Below are positions 46,500 through 56,770 of a DNA stretch of 64,000 nucleotides, in pieces; the first letter of the stretch is position 1; every line of letters starts with the position of its first letter. The DNA is from Streptomyces achromogenes. Its GTDB lineage: Bacteria; Actinomycetota; Actinomycetes; Streptomycetales; Streptomycetaceae. A model generated the notes under the pieces. The model searched no databases. It had not been told where the DNA came from and saw only the letters and a program-made list of their open reading frames with translations. The stretch lies in contig NZ_JAUSYH010000001.1 of the NCBI RefSeq assembly GCF_030816715.1, positions 2,976,001-3,040,000 of the forward strand, in the 5' to 3' direction. Position numbers and translations under genes: made by a program.

Positions 46500-47570
46500 A
46501 TGACGACTCACGGGGGCTTCGAGCCCGTCTTCTGCACCGTCGTACCGCCGCACCTCCTCCACCGGCTGGCGCGCAACGACGACCCCGCGCTCTCCGGTCC
46601 CGCCCGGCGCACCCTCCTGCGCGACAGCGAACTGCGCGCCCTGCGCCAGGTGACCACCGAGTTCCGCCTGGCCGCCGCCCCGGCCGTGAAGGCGCCCTCC
46701 GACCAGCCGCTGCGCACGATCTACGACTGCGGGCACGGCACCGACCTGCCCGGCGCGAAGGTCCGCTCCGAGGGCCAGGACCCCGGCAGGGACGCGACCG
46801 TCAACCGCGCGTACTCCGGGCTCGGCGCCACCTTCGACCTCTATCTGAAGGCCTACCGGCGGCACTCCATCGACGACGACGGCCTGCCGCTGGACGCCAG
46901 CGTCCACTACGACGAGGGCTACAACAACGCCTTCTGGAACGGCGAGCAGATGGTGTTCGGCGACGGCGACGGCGAGATCTTCCTCGACTTCACCAACTCC
47001 ATCGACGTCATCGGGCACGAGCTCACCCACGGCGTCACCCAGTACACGGCGAACCTGACCTACTACGGGCAGCCCGGCGCCCTCAACGAGTCGATGTCCG
47101 ACGTCTTCGGCTCGCTCATCAAGCAGTACTCGCTCGGCCAGACCGCCGCCGAGGCCGACTGGCTGATCGGCGCGGGCCTGCTCGCCCCGGACGTCACCGG
47201 CACCGCGCTGCGCTCGATGAAGGCCCCGGGCACCGCGTACGACGACGACGTCCTCGGCAAGGACCCGCAGCCCGCGACCATGGACGAATACGTCCGCACC
47301 GGCCGCGACAACGGCGGCGTGCACATCAACTCGGGCATCCCCAACCACGCGTTCTACCTGGCCGCCGCCGCTCTCGGCGGGTACGCCTGGGAGAAGGCGG
47401 GCCAGATCTGGTACGACGTCCTGACCGGCGGCGAGCTCGGGGACCGGGCCTTCTTCACCGACTTCGCCGCGCTGACGGTGAAGGCGGCGCGCGAGCGGTT
47501 CGGCGACGGCGGCGACGAGTTCCAGGCCGTGCAGAAGGCGTGGGAGCAGGTCGGGGTGCGGATCCTGTAG
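46500..47570 (+). CDS. M4 metalloprotease, protealysin-like, without signal peptide
   Basis: 356 residues, thermolysin family. Zinc site HELTHGVTQY (about 177-186) with the distal Glu in NESMSDVFGS, and catalytic-domain C-terminus NGGVHINSGIPNHAFYL. There is no Sec signal. Instead a short N-terminal propeptide begins CTVVPPHLLHRLARNDDP, as in protealysin (the PALFP/VPP propeptide), followed by RTIYDCGHGTDLPG. So it is made in the cytoplasm and matured by autocleavage. ATG at 46500 after AAGG. It is followed 21 bases later by its emfourin-type inhibitor gene. Confidence 0.93.
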   Translation: MTTHGGFEPVFCTVVPPHLLHRLARNDDPALSGPARRTLLRDSELRALRQVTTEFRLAAAPAVKAPSDQPLRTIYDCGHGTDLPGAKVRSEGQDPGRDATVNRAYSGLGATFDLYLKAYRRHSIDDDGLPLDASVHYDEGYNNAFWNGEQMVFGDGDGEIFLDFTNSIDVIGHELTHGVTQYTANLTYYGQPGALNESMSDVFGSLIKQYSLGQTAAEADWLIGAGLLAPDVTGTALRSMKAPGTAYDDDVLGKDPQPATMDEYVRTGRDNGGVHINSGIPNHAFYLAAAALGGYAWEKAGQIWYDVLTGGELGDRAFFTDFAALTVKAARERFGDGGDEFQAVQKAWEQVGVRIL

Positions 47571-47591
47571 TTCCGTACTACACAGGGACCC

Positions 47592-47858
47592 ATGCGTATT
47601 CAGGTGAGGCGCACGGGCGGGTTCGCGGGCATCGAGCGGCAGGCCGAGGTGGACACGGCGGGGCGGTCCGACGCAGGCGAGTGGCACGCCCTGGCCGAGG
47701 AGGCGGTCGCCGCCGGCCGGGGCACGCCCCCGCAGGGTGTGCCGGACGGCTTCCGCTACGAGATCACGGTGGACGGCAGGACCGTCCACGCGGCCGACCC
47801 GCGACTGACGTCGCAGCAGCGCGAGCTGATCACGAGAGTGCTCAAGGAAGGCGCCTGA
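47592..47858 (+). CDS. Emfourin-type inhibitor of the M4 protease
   Basis: 88 residues beginning MRIQVRRTGGFAGIERQAEV, the typical emfourin/protealin opening. It is followed by AGEWHALAEEAVAAG and a C-terminal FRYEITVDGRTV-HAADPRL segment. Proteins of this family bind tightly to protealysin-like M4 proteases and are encoded in the same operon. The ATG lies four bases after AGGGA, 21 bases after the protease stop. It should keep the protease inactive in the cytoplasm. Confidence 0.88.
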   Translation: MRIQVRRTGGFAGIERQAEVDTAGRSDAGEWHALAEEAVAAGRGTPPQGVPDGFRYEITVDGRTVHAADPRLTSQQRELITRVLKEGA

Positions 47859-47885
47859 TCGGCAGTTCCCGTAAGGGCGTTGACT

Positions 47886-47905
47886 TCCTTACCCATCGGT
47901 AAGGA
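47886..47905. promoter_or_regulatory. Operator-like dyad in the beta-glucosidase promoter
   Basis: TCCTTACC-CATC-GGTAAGGA is a perfect inverted repeat with 8-bp arms. It starts right after a TTGACT -35 candidate (47880-47885) and covers the -10 region, so binding would block transcription. The TTACC-N4-GGTAA core is a form often used by TetR-family repressors; none is encoded next to it. Confidence 0.6.
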
Positions 47906-47916
47906 TGATCCCGACC

Positions 47917-49239
47917 ATGGCGAACGATCAGCGCGCGGCGGCGCATCCGATCCCCCGGTTCCCGGCGGACTTCCTGTGGGGCGTGTCCACGTCCGCACAC
48001 CAGATCGAAGGCGCGGTGGCGGAGCGCGAACCGTCCGTGTGGGACGTCTTCACGGCCGAGCCGGGACGGGTGAAGGACGGCTCCACGGCCGCCGTGGCGT
48101 GCGACCACGTCCGCCGCCACGGCGAGGACGTGGCCCTCCTGGCGGGCCTCGGCGTCAACGCCTACCGCTTCTCCGTCTCCTGGCCGCGGGTCAACGCCCC
48201 CGGCGGTCTCGACTTCTACGACCGTCTCGTGGACGAGCTGCTGGCGGCGGGCGTCCGCCCGGTCCCCACCCTCTTCCACTGGGACCTGCCGGCGGACCTG
48301 GACTGGATGGAGCGGGACACGGCGTCCCGGTTCGCGGAGTACGCGTCGGTGGTGGTGGACCGGCTCGGGGACCGCGTCACGAAGTGGATCACCCTCAACG
48401 AGCCCGCCGAGCACACCCTGCTGGGGCACGCGCTCGGCACCCACGCCCCCGGCAAGCAGCTCCTCTTCGACGCGCTGCCGGCCGCCCACCACCAGCTGCT
48501 CGGTCACGGTCTCGCCGTGCAGGCGCTGCGCGCGGCCGGCGCCGCGGACATCGGCATCGCCAACTCGCACGGCCCGACCTGGCCGGCCTCGCAGGAGCCC
48601 GCCGACCTGGAGGCGGCGGCGTTCTACGACGTCCTGCTCAACCGCCTGTTCGCCGAGCCGCTGCTGCTCGGCGCGTACCCGGAGGGCCTCGGCGAGCTGA
48701 TGCCGGGCGACGTCGCGGCCGACCTGAAGATCATCGGCGAGCCGCTCGACTGGTACGGCGTCAACTACTACGCCCCGACCCGGGTGGGCGCCCCGCAGGG
48801 CACCGAAATCGAGTTCGGCGGGATCACCATGCCGGCCGAACTCCCCTTCTCCGTCCAGGAGATCGAGGGCGTCCCGGTGACCGACTTCGGCTGGCCGGTG
48901 GTCCCCGAAGGTCTGACCGAGCTCCTGACGACCTTCAAGGACCGCTACGGCGACCGCCTCCCGCCGGTCGTCATCACCGAGAACGGCTGCTCCTACGAGG
49001 GCCTCGACGACCAGGCCCGGATCGCCTACCTGGACGGCCACCTCCGCGCCCTGCACCGGGCCCTGGAGGAGGGCGTGGACGTGCGCGGCTACTTCGTCTG
49101 GTCGCTGCTGGACAACTTCGAGTGGGCGGAGGGCTACGCGCGGCGCTTCGGCCTCGTCCACGTGGACTTCGCGACGCAGGTCCGCACCCCGAAGGCCTCC
49201 TACGCCTGGCTGCGGGACGTCCTCCAGGCGCAGGGATGA
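47917..49239 (+). CDS. bglB: GH1 beta-glucosidase
   Basis: 440 residues, glycoside hydrolase family 1. The N-terminal signature is FLWGVSTSAHQIEGA. The acid/base Glu is in TLNEPAEHTLLGHA (near residue 160) and the nucleophile Glu in VVITENGCSYEG (near 350). The aglycone-site motif VWSLLDNFEWAEGYARRFGLVHVDF completes the fold. It hydrolyses beta-linked gluco-oligosaccharides or glucosides in the cytosol; there is no signal peptide. Start ATG 47917. The ATG at 47905 lies too close to the only ribosome site. It overlaps the transporter gene by ATGA, so uptake and cleavage are coupled. Confidence 0.94.
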   Translation: MANDQRAAAHPIPRFPADFLWGVSTSAHQIEGAVAEREPSVWDVFTAEPGRVKDGSTAAVACDHVRRHGEDVALLAGLGVNAYRFSVSWPRVNAPGGLDFYDRLVDELLAAGVRPVPTLFHWDLPADLDWMERDTASRFAEYASVVVDRLGDRVTKWITLNEPAEHTLLGHALGTHAPGKQLLFDALPAAHHQLLGHGLAVQALRAAGAADIGIANSHGPTWPASQEPADLEAAAFYDVLLNRLFAEPLLLGAYPEGLGELMPGDVAADLKIIGEPLDWYGVNYYAPTRVGAPQGTEIEFGGITMPAELPFSVQEIEGVPVTDFGWPVVPEGLTELLTTFKDRYGDRLPPVVITENGCSYEGLDDQARIAYLDGHLRALHRALEEGVDVRGYFVWSLLDNFEWAEGYARRFGLVHVDFATQVRTPKASYAWLRDVLQAQG

Positions 49240-50495
49240 CGACGGCGGACAGGGCCGCGACGACCGCGCTGGCCGAGCCCGTCGAACGGGTGGGCCGCGG
49301 CTGGACCTCGGCCCTGTCCCTCGCCAACGGGGCGATCTGGGTGGGCTGGTACGGCCCCCTGCAGATCCTGCTGGCCTCCCAGGCCGAGGACTTCGCGCCC
49401 GGCTCCGGCATGTCGAAGGAGGCGATGCTGGCGTGGGTGACGGGCGTCGGCGCGGTCGTCTCGCTGGCGGCGAACCCGCTCTTCGGCGCGCTGTCGGACC
49501 GTACGACGTCCCGCCGGGGGCGCCGCACCCCGTGGATCGTGGCCGGGACGGCGGGCGGCGTCCTGTCACTGCTGCTGCTCGCGGGCGCGCGCGGGGTGTG
49601 GACGATGGCGCTGGGCTGGTGCCTGGTGCAGCTGACGCTGAACGCGGCCTTCGCAGCGGTGACGGCGGCCGTCCCCGACCGGGTCCCCCGGTTCCAGCGT
49701 GGCTCGGTGGGCGGCTGGCTGGGGGTCGCGCAGATCCTCGGCGTGGTCGGCGGCACGGGGCTCGCGACGGCCGCCGGGGGCATCGGGGCGGGCTATGTGG
49801 CGTGCGCGGTCTTCACGGCGCTGGGCGTGCTGCCGTACGTGCTGCGCTACGAGGACCTGCGGCTGGCGGAGGAGGACCGGCCGGCCTGGTCCTGGCGGGG
49901 CTTCGCGGCCGGCTTCTGGCTGAGTCCGCGCCGGTACCCGGACCTCGGGTGGGCGTGGCTGACCCGCTTCCTGATGAACCTGAGCAACGCGCTGGTGCTG
50001 CTCTACCTCCTGTACTACCTGCGCGACCGCCTGCACCACGCCGACCCCGAGGGCGGCGTGCTGATCCTGACGGCGGTGAACGGGCTGACGCTGCTCGCCA
50101 CGGTCGTCGTCGGCGGCGTCTGGTCGGACCGGATCGGCCGGCGCAAGCCGTTCGTCATCTGGTCCGGCGTGCTGATGGCGGTGGCCACGGCGATGCTGGC
50201 GGCCTGGCAGACCTGGCCGGGGGCGATCGTGGCGTCGGCGGTGCTGGGCGTCGGCTTCGGCGTCTTCACCTCGGTCGACTTCGCGCTGATGACGGACGTG
50301 CTGCCGCAGGCCGGGGACCGGGGCAAGGACCTGGGCATCATCAACGTGGCCAACGCCCTGCCCCAGGTCGCCGCGCCCGCCCTGGCCGCCCCGATCGTGA
50401 CGTACCTGGGCGGCTACCGGGTGCTGTACCTGGTGTCCGCCGTGATCTGCCTGGCGGGAGCGGTCCTGGTGGGACGGATCCGGGGGGTGGACTGA
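49236..50495 (+). CDS. MFS/GPH-like transporter next to beta-glucosidase
   Basis: 419 residues with about 12 membrane helices. Motifs are NPLFGALSDRTTSRRGRRTPWIV between helices 2 and 3 and VVGGVWSDRIGRRKPFVIW in the second half, characteristic of the sugar-transporting GPH/SUT-like MFS group. ATG at 49236 overlaps the GH1 stop. It probably takes up the glucoside or cellobiose-type sugar cleaved by the preceding enzyme. A hairpin at 50495-50524 ends the transcript. Confidence 0.86.
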   Translation: MTTADRAATTALAEPVERVGRGWTSALSLANGAIWVGWYGPLQILLASQAEDFAPGSGMSKEAMLAWVTGVGAVVSLAANPLFGALSDRTTSRRGRRTPWIVAGTAGGVLSLLLLAGARGVWTMALGWCLVQLTLNAAFAAVTAAVPDRVPRFQRGSVGGWLGVAQILGVVGGTGLATAAGGIGAGYVACAVFTALGVLPYVLRYEDLRLAEEDRPAWSWRGFAAGFWLSPRRYPDLGWAWLTRFLMNLSNALVLLYLLYYLRDRLHHADPEGGVLILTAVNGLTLLATVVVGGVWSDRIGRRKPFVIWSGVLMAVATAMLAAWQTWPGAIVASAVLGVGFGVFTSVDFALMTDVLPQAGDRGKDLGIINVANALPQVAAPALAAPIVTYLGGYRVLYLVSAVICLAGAVLVGRIRGVD

Positions 50496-50524
50496 GCCAC
50501 CGGCCGACCGGCCCGCCGGTGGCT
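50495..50524 (+). terminator. Terminator hairpin after the sugar transporter gene
   Basis: A perfect 9-bp stem, AGCCACCGG with CCGGTGGCT, and a 12-nt loop, beginning at the stop codon. No T-run follows, as is usual in Streptomyces. It lies between convergent transcripts and may also stop era transcription. Confidence 0.7.
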
Positions 50525-50573
50525 TGCCGCCGCCACCGCGTGACGACGACGGCCGAGCCGCCCGCTCGCGCCC

Positions 50574-51527
50574 TCAGAAGCCCAGTTTGCGCAGCTGCTT
50601 GGGGTCGCGCTGCCAGTCCTTGGCCACCTTCACGTGCAGGTCCAGGAAGACCGGAGTGCCCAGCAGCGCCTCGATCTGCTTGCGGGACTTGATGCCGACG
50701 TCCTTCAGGCGCTTGCCCTTGGGGCCGATGATGATGCCCTTCTGGCTGGGGCGCTCGATGTAGATGTTGGCGTGGATGTCGAGCAGCGGCTTCTCGGCCG
50801 GGCGGTCCTCCCGCGGGAGCATCTCCTCGACGACGACCGCGATGGAGTGCGGCAGCTCGTCGCGGACGCCCTCCAGCGCGGCCTCGCGGATCAGCTCGGC
50901 GACCATCACCTGCTCGGGCTCGTCGGTCAGGTCGCCCTCGGGGTAGAGCGGCGGGCTCTCGGGGAGCATCGGCACGAGCAGGTCGGCCAGCAGCTCGACC
51001 TGCTGGTCGCCGACGGCCGAGACCGGCACGATCTCCGCCCACTCGAACCCCAGCTCCTTGCCGAGCTGGTCGATCGCGATGAGCTGTTCGGCCAGCGTCT
51101 TGGAGTCCACCAGGTCGGTCTTGGTGACGACCGCGACCTTCGGGGTGCGCTTGATGCCGGCCAGCTCCTTGGCGATGAACCGGTCGCCGGGGCCCAGCTT
51201 CTCGTTGGCCGGCAGGCAGAAGCCGATGACGTCGACCTCGGCCCAGGTGGCGCGCACGACGTCGTTCAGCCGCTCGCCGAGCAGGGTGCGCGGCTTGTGC
51301 AGCCCCGGAGTGTCCACCAGGATCAGCTGGGCCTCGGGGCGGTGCACGATGCCCCGCACGGTGTGCCGCGTGGTCTGCGGACGGTTCGAGGTGATCGCCA
51401 CCTTCTTCCCGACCAGAGCGTTCGTGAGGGTGGACTTGCCGGCGTTGGGGCGGCCCACGAAGCAGGCGAAGCCGGCACGGTGTACGGACTCGGCCGGCTG
51501 CTCGGATGACTGGTTGCGAACGCTCAT
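50574..51527 (-). CDS. era: GTPase Era
   Basis: Ribosome-assembly GTPase that binds the 16S rRNA 3' end. 317 residues. G1 GRPNAGKST, G3 DTPGLHKPR and G4 TKTDLV, then the C-terminal KH domain with GIIIGPKGKRLKDVG. The start is ATG at 51527 (MSVRNQSSEQP). The open frame to 51644 has no ribosome site and is not conserved. Located near ybeY/phoH, as is usual. Confidence 0.96.
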   Translation of the reverse strand: MSVRNQSSEQPAESVHRAGFACFVGRPNAGKSTLTNALVGKKVAITSNRPQTTRHTVRGIVHRPEAQLILVDTPGLHKPRTLLGERLNDVVRATWAEVDVIGFCLPANEKLGPGDRFIAKELAGIKRTPKVAVVTKTDLVDSKTLAEQLIAIDQLGKELGFEWAEIVPVSAVGDQQVELLADLLVPMLPESPPLYPEGDLTDEPEQVMVAELIREAALEGVRDELPHSIAVVVEEMLPREDRPAEKPLLDIHANIYIERPSQKGIIIGPKGKRLKDVGIKSRKQIEALLGTPVFLDLHVKVAKDWQRDPKQLRKLGF

Positions 51528-51666
51528 GGCCCCCATTCTCCCTGATCCGCAAAGCACCGCCGTACACACGAGCGGTCGGGCTCCGGGTGGTGAGCTCCCG
51601 GAAACCTCCACGCAACGAAACGTCACGGAAACACGTGTGTGCACTGGAGGAAACGCAATGCGGTGA

Positions 51667-53346
<1,680 letters not shown>

Positions 53347-53370
53347 TTCGGTGCCGGGCGTCGCGTGCCG

Positions 53371-53387
53371 GTGACCGTTCCGGTCAC
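53371..53387. terminator. Short hairpin between glnK and the DUF916 gene
   Basis: GTGACCG-TTC-CGGTCAC, a perfect 7-bp stem with a 3-nt loop, between the convergent stops at 53346 and 53391. Likely acts on both transcripts. Confidence 0.65.
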
Positions 53388-53390
53388 GCC

Positions 53391-54428
53391 CTAGCGTCCG
53401 GCGGTCTGGCCGATTCCCGTCCGCGGGTGAGCGGGGGCCGGTCGCGCCCCACGGCGGAGCCGTATGACGCCGGCGCGCCGCCCCCCGTCGGGGTGCCTTC
53501 GCCGGCGCCGTCGGATCAGGAGCCACACCCCGGCGGCGACGCCGGCTGCCACGACCGCGAGGACCAGCCACGGCGCCGCCACGAACGACGCGGTCGCCGA
53601 CTCCTGCGTCCTCGTGGCCGTCGCCGTCAGCTTCACGTCCGTCCGGTCGAGGTGGGGGGCGTCGGTCCAGTGTTCGGTGAGGCGGACGCGCTGGCCGGGC
53701 AGCAGCTGGGAGGGGACCTTCGTCAGACGGCGGTCGAGGAGCGTGCGGCCGAACAGGCCCCGCGCCGTCAGCCGCACCTTCGGATCGAGGGTCACGTTGC
53801 CGGTGTTGTGCAGGGTGTAGGAGATCGTCGCGGTGCTGTCGCCGAAGCCCGGGACCAGCGGCTGGTGGTGGCTGATCTCCACGTCCTCCACGGCGAGCGC
53901 GGGCAGGGTGGGTCCGCCGACCTGGAGGTAGACGCGGGCGGCGACCGCCCGCTGCACGCCGAGCGCGACCGAGCCGTCGCCCCGCTCGACGCGTTCGTCG
54001 AGGGCGACGACGGCCCCCGGATGATCGCCCGGCTCGGCGCCCTCGGGCACCCGGACGGTGAACGGCACGGTGACGGAACTGCGGCCGGGCACGGTGATCC
54101 GGTCCCGCGGCAGCTCGGCCCACGCGCCCACGCCCCGCATCCGCTCGCCCGGCGACCTGACGGCGAACCCGCCGTCGCGTGCGGTGTTGTAGGCGTCGGC
54201 CGCGTACAGCCGGAAGGTGAGGGGCGCGTCGGTCTTGTTGGCGACGACGACCTTGTCCTCGATCGTCTGGCCGGGATCGGCGGAGACGTAGAAATAGGGC
54301 CGCGCGGCGACGGCCGAGGCGACGGGGTACACGGACCAGCTGCCGTTGTCGGCGGCCCGTGCGGGCGTGGGCGCGGCGAACAGCAGGCCCAGCAGGAACG
54401 GCAGGAGGAGGACGTACGGCTTGCGCAT
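53391..54428 (-). CDS. DUF916 / WxL-associated cell-surface protein
   Basis: 345 residues. A Sec signal (LLLPFLLGLLFAAPTPARA) is followed by a DUF916-type double beta-sandwich: SWSVYPVASAVAARPYFYVSADPGQTIEDKVVV (named only by location, residues ~30-62) and VPFTVRVPEGAEPGDHPGAVV. A C-terminal helix (PWLVLAVVAAGVAAGVWLLI) and an Arg-rich tail complete it. DUF916 proteins bind WxL-domain proteins at the peptidoglycan. The start is ATG at 54428. It follows the WxL-like gene by 102 bases on the same strand and should act with it. Confidence 0.85.
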   Translation of the reverse strand: MRKPYVLLLPFLLGLLFAAPTPARAADNGSWSVYPVASAVAARPYFYVSADPGQTIEDKVVVANKTDAPLTFRLYAADAYNTARDGGFAVRSPGERMRGVGAWAELPRDRITVPGRSSVTVPFTVRVPEGAEPGDHPGAVVALDERVERGDGSVALGVQRAVAARVYLQVGGPTLPALAVEDVEISHHQPLVPGFGDSTATISYTLHNTGNVTLDPKVRLTARGLFGRTLLDRRLTKVPSQLLPGQRVRLTEHWTDAPHLDRTDVKLTATATRTQESATASFVAAPWLVLAVVAAGVAAGVWLLIRRRRRRHPDGGRRAGVIRLRRGARPAPAHPRTGIGQTAGR

Positions 54429-54530
54429 GGGTGCGGACCCCCCACGTACGGGCTGCGACGGCTGGGTGGACGGGCGGGTGCGGACCTGTGGGGCGGGCGC
54501 CCCGGCCACCGGTGGACAGGGTGCGTGAAC

Positions 54531-55856
54531 TCAGCTGAGCGTGAGGGTCAGGACGCCGGCGTAGGTGCCCGGAGGCGTGAACGACGGTACGTCGAGGGAC
54601 AGTTGCGCGTTGGCGGTGAACTCGCCGCCGGTGGCCGTGCCGTCGGGCGTGGATGCCAGGGTCGCCCCCGAGGCGCCGACCGTGCCCGGCGAACCGGCCT
54701 GACAGGTGCTCGGGCTGCCCGCCTTGGTGCCGCACGCGGGCGTCCAGCTCAGCTTGCCGGCGTCGATCTTGGCTCCGGAGCCGCTGAAGTCGGTGACCTT
54801 GCCGGTCAGGGACCACCCGGCGGGTCCGCCGCGGAAGTCCTTGACGGTGACCGTCTGCAGGGCTCCGGTGGAGGCGCCGCCCTGGCCGAACTCGACCCCG
54901 GACAGCTGGACGGCGTCCCCGGCCTGGGACATCGACAGCGTGCCCGCGCGGACCGTGGTGGTCACCTTCTGGCTGCCGTCCGGCACGGGCTGGTCGTCGA
55001 TGACGACGTACGCGACCGGTCCGGCGCCGAGGTCGGCGCTCCAGGCGCTCCCCTCGTACGCCACCACGCCGTTCGTGGTGAGGTCGCTGACGACGAGCGA
55101 GCCGGAGATGTTCCCCTGCCCGTTCGCGGTCACGGTCGCGGTGTCCGCCGTCTGGCTGGATCCGGACCGGCCGGCCAGGGTGACCGACACGCCCGGCGTG
55201 AATCCGCTGCCGGTGACCGCGACGCTCGCCCCCGGGCTGCCGGAGGCCGAACCCAGCTGGATGGCACGGGTGTTGGCTGGCGGGTTGTCCGCCGCGGTGA
55301 CCGTCTCCGACACCGGGGCCGGCGGGTTGGTCACCGTGCAGGGGGTGTCCAGCTCGAGGATGTAGCTGGTGTGGATGTTGTAGTCGCCGGGCGAGAGGGT
55401 GATCGCGCCGGGACTGGTGACGGTGAAGGTGCCGGTCATCGAGAACGACGGGAAGACGCCCTTGCCGGGCACCGGGTCGTTCTTCTTCGGGCCGGTCAGG
55501 GTGATGCTGCCGGTCTGCGCGCCGCCGAGGGTGACCTTGCCCGTCGGCGTCATGATGTCGGCCGGCAGGGCCAGGTCGGTGGGGTTGCTCGCGGCGGGCG
55601 AGACGACCGTGTACGTCACGGTGACGGTGTCACCGACCTCGGGCGTGGTGTCGTTCACCGCGAGCCTCGCGGTGGTGGTGCCGTCGATCGGCGGGATGCC
55701 GGCGATGGGCGGCGGAACACAGTGCGTCGGGAAGCTGACGTCGGTCGCGGCGCCGGCCGGACACGCCAGCGCCCCGCCCGCGGTGACCGCGAGCGCGGTG
55801 GCCCCGAGCAGTGACGCCCAGTGCCGTCTTCGGGAACTGCGGGGTGTCGAACCCAT
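54531..55856 (-). CDS. WxL-like surface protein with Ig-like repeats
   Basis: 441 residues. Signal peptide (LLGATALAVTAGGALACPAGA). An N-terminal beta domain contains VGDTVTVTYTVVSPAAS, a central IPT/TIG-like module reads SPGASVAVTGSGFTPGVSVTLA, and the C-terminal region ends YAGVLTLTLS, the hallmark of WxL-like domains. Rich in Thr/Ser/Gly. It probably sits on the cell surface bound to wall or to the DUF916 partner. The start is ATG at 55856, after GGAGGGGGC. Likely co-transcribed with the DUF916 gene and the smaller secreted gene upstream. Confidence 0.8.
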   Translation of the reverse strand: MGSTPRSSRRRHWASLLGATALAVTAGGALACPAGAATDVSFPTHCVPPPIAGIPPIDGTTTARLAVNDTTPEVGDTVTVTYTVVSPAASNPTDLALPADIMTPTGKVTLGGAQTGSITLTGPKKNDPVPGKGVFPSFSMTGTFTVTSPGAITLSPGDYNIHTSYILELDTPCTVTNPPAPVSETVTAADNPPANTRAIQLGSASGSPGASVAVTGSGFTPGVSVTLAGRSGSSQTADTATVTANGQGNISGSLVVSDLTTNGVVAYEGSAWSADLGAGPVAYVVIDDQPVPDGSQKVTTTVRAGTLSMSQAGDAVQLSGVEFGQGGASTGALQTVTVKDFRGGPAGWSLTGKVTDFSGSGAKIDAGKLSWTPACGTKAGSPSTCQAGSPGTVGASGATLASTPDGTATGGEFTANAQLSLDVPSFTPPGTYAGVLTLTLS

Positions 55857-55967
55857 TGGTGCCCCCTCCTCCAGGGTGCGGGCGCAGCGGCTCTTCTGCG
55901 CCGACAGGGGGCATTGAGGTGCGGATCGCGCAAGAAGTCAATGGAGACGGGCCAATGAACTGATGGA

Positions 55968-56002
55968 CCGTCAGCTTCCTGCTGCAGCAGGAGAACTGAC
56001 GG
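55968..56002 (-). terminator. Large hairpin downstream of the small secreted gene
   Basis: CCGTCAG and CTGACGG flank an inner palindrome TCCTGCTGCAGCAGGA, 55968-56002. It lies 27 bases after the stop of the 56029-56505 gene and may reduce read-through into the WxL-like gene. No T-run. Confidence 0.6.
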
Positions 56003-56028
56003 CCCGCACGTACAGTTTCCGACCGCTA

Positions 56029-56505
56029 TCAGTCGTACAGGAACGGCCCCGGCGCCTGCGGGCCGGTCGCCTTGCAGGTGACGGTGATCCCGAAGATGAC
56101 CATCTTCAGCGAGCCGCCGTTGATGTCGAGACTGTCTCCCGAGGCCACGGTCCCGTTGAGCGGTCCGACCGTGATCGGTGCGCCGGTCGCCATGGCGGGG
56201 TTCACCGCGCCGGAGAAGACCCTCGCGGCTCCGGTCGAGTTCGCCATCGTGAGCGTGGAGTTGATGCTGTTGGCGCTGATCGGGATGGGCGCGGTGATCG
56301 CGCTGGAGGTGAGGGTGAGGGTGGCGGAGCTGCCGCTCTGGGTGGCCGTGAGGGTGGCCGCCCCACCGCCGAAGAGACCGCAGCTCGCGGTGAACGTGGC
56401 CGTCGCCGGGGTGACGGCGGCGGCTGAGGGCGCGAACGCCAGTCCGGTGACCGCGAGGGTCCCGGCCAGCATGGCCGCACCTGATCCGATTCGCTTGCCT
56501 CTCAT
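56029..56505 (-). CDS. Small secreted protein in the WxL locus
   Basis: 158 residues. Signal peptide to about residue 30 (AGTLAVTGLAFAPSAAA). The mature part is beta-rich, Thr/Ser/Ala-rich, with two Cys (ASCGLF near its start and VTCKAT near its end) that could form a disulphide. I recognise no family. Some streptomycete WxL-like loci carry a similar small protein. ATG at 56505 after GGAAACC. Its position suggests a role at the cell surface with the two genes downstream. Confidence 0.72.
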   Translation of the reverse strand: MRGKRIGSGAAMLAGTLAVTGLAFAPSAAAVTPATATFTASCGLFGGGAATLTATQSGSSATLTLTSSAITAPIPISANSINSTLTMANSTGAARVFSGAVNPAMATGAPITVGPLNGTVASGDSLDINGGSLKMVIFGITVTCKATGPQAPGPFLYD

Positions 56506-56770
56506 GGGGTTTCCGGCTCCTTCCCGGATGTGGGGAGACGGACGGCCGAAAACGGGACGGTGGGTGCGGACACCGGTGCCGGTGGGGGTGAATCTGACGG
56601 TCCGTCGGAACTTACGGTCTCATTGACTCGGGAGGGACGGGGCACGGCAAGGCCGAAATCCGGCCGAGTTGAATCCGGCGCCGTCGGCGTCCGGCACGGG
56701 ACGGGTGCGGTGCCGGGGAACCCCGGGACACACCGGGATCACCCCGGCCGCGGGGCGGCCCTCCGGGACG

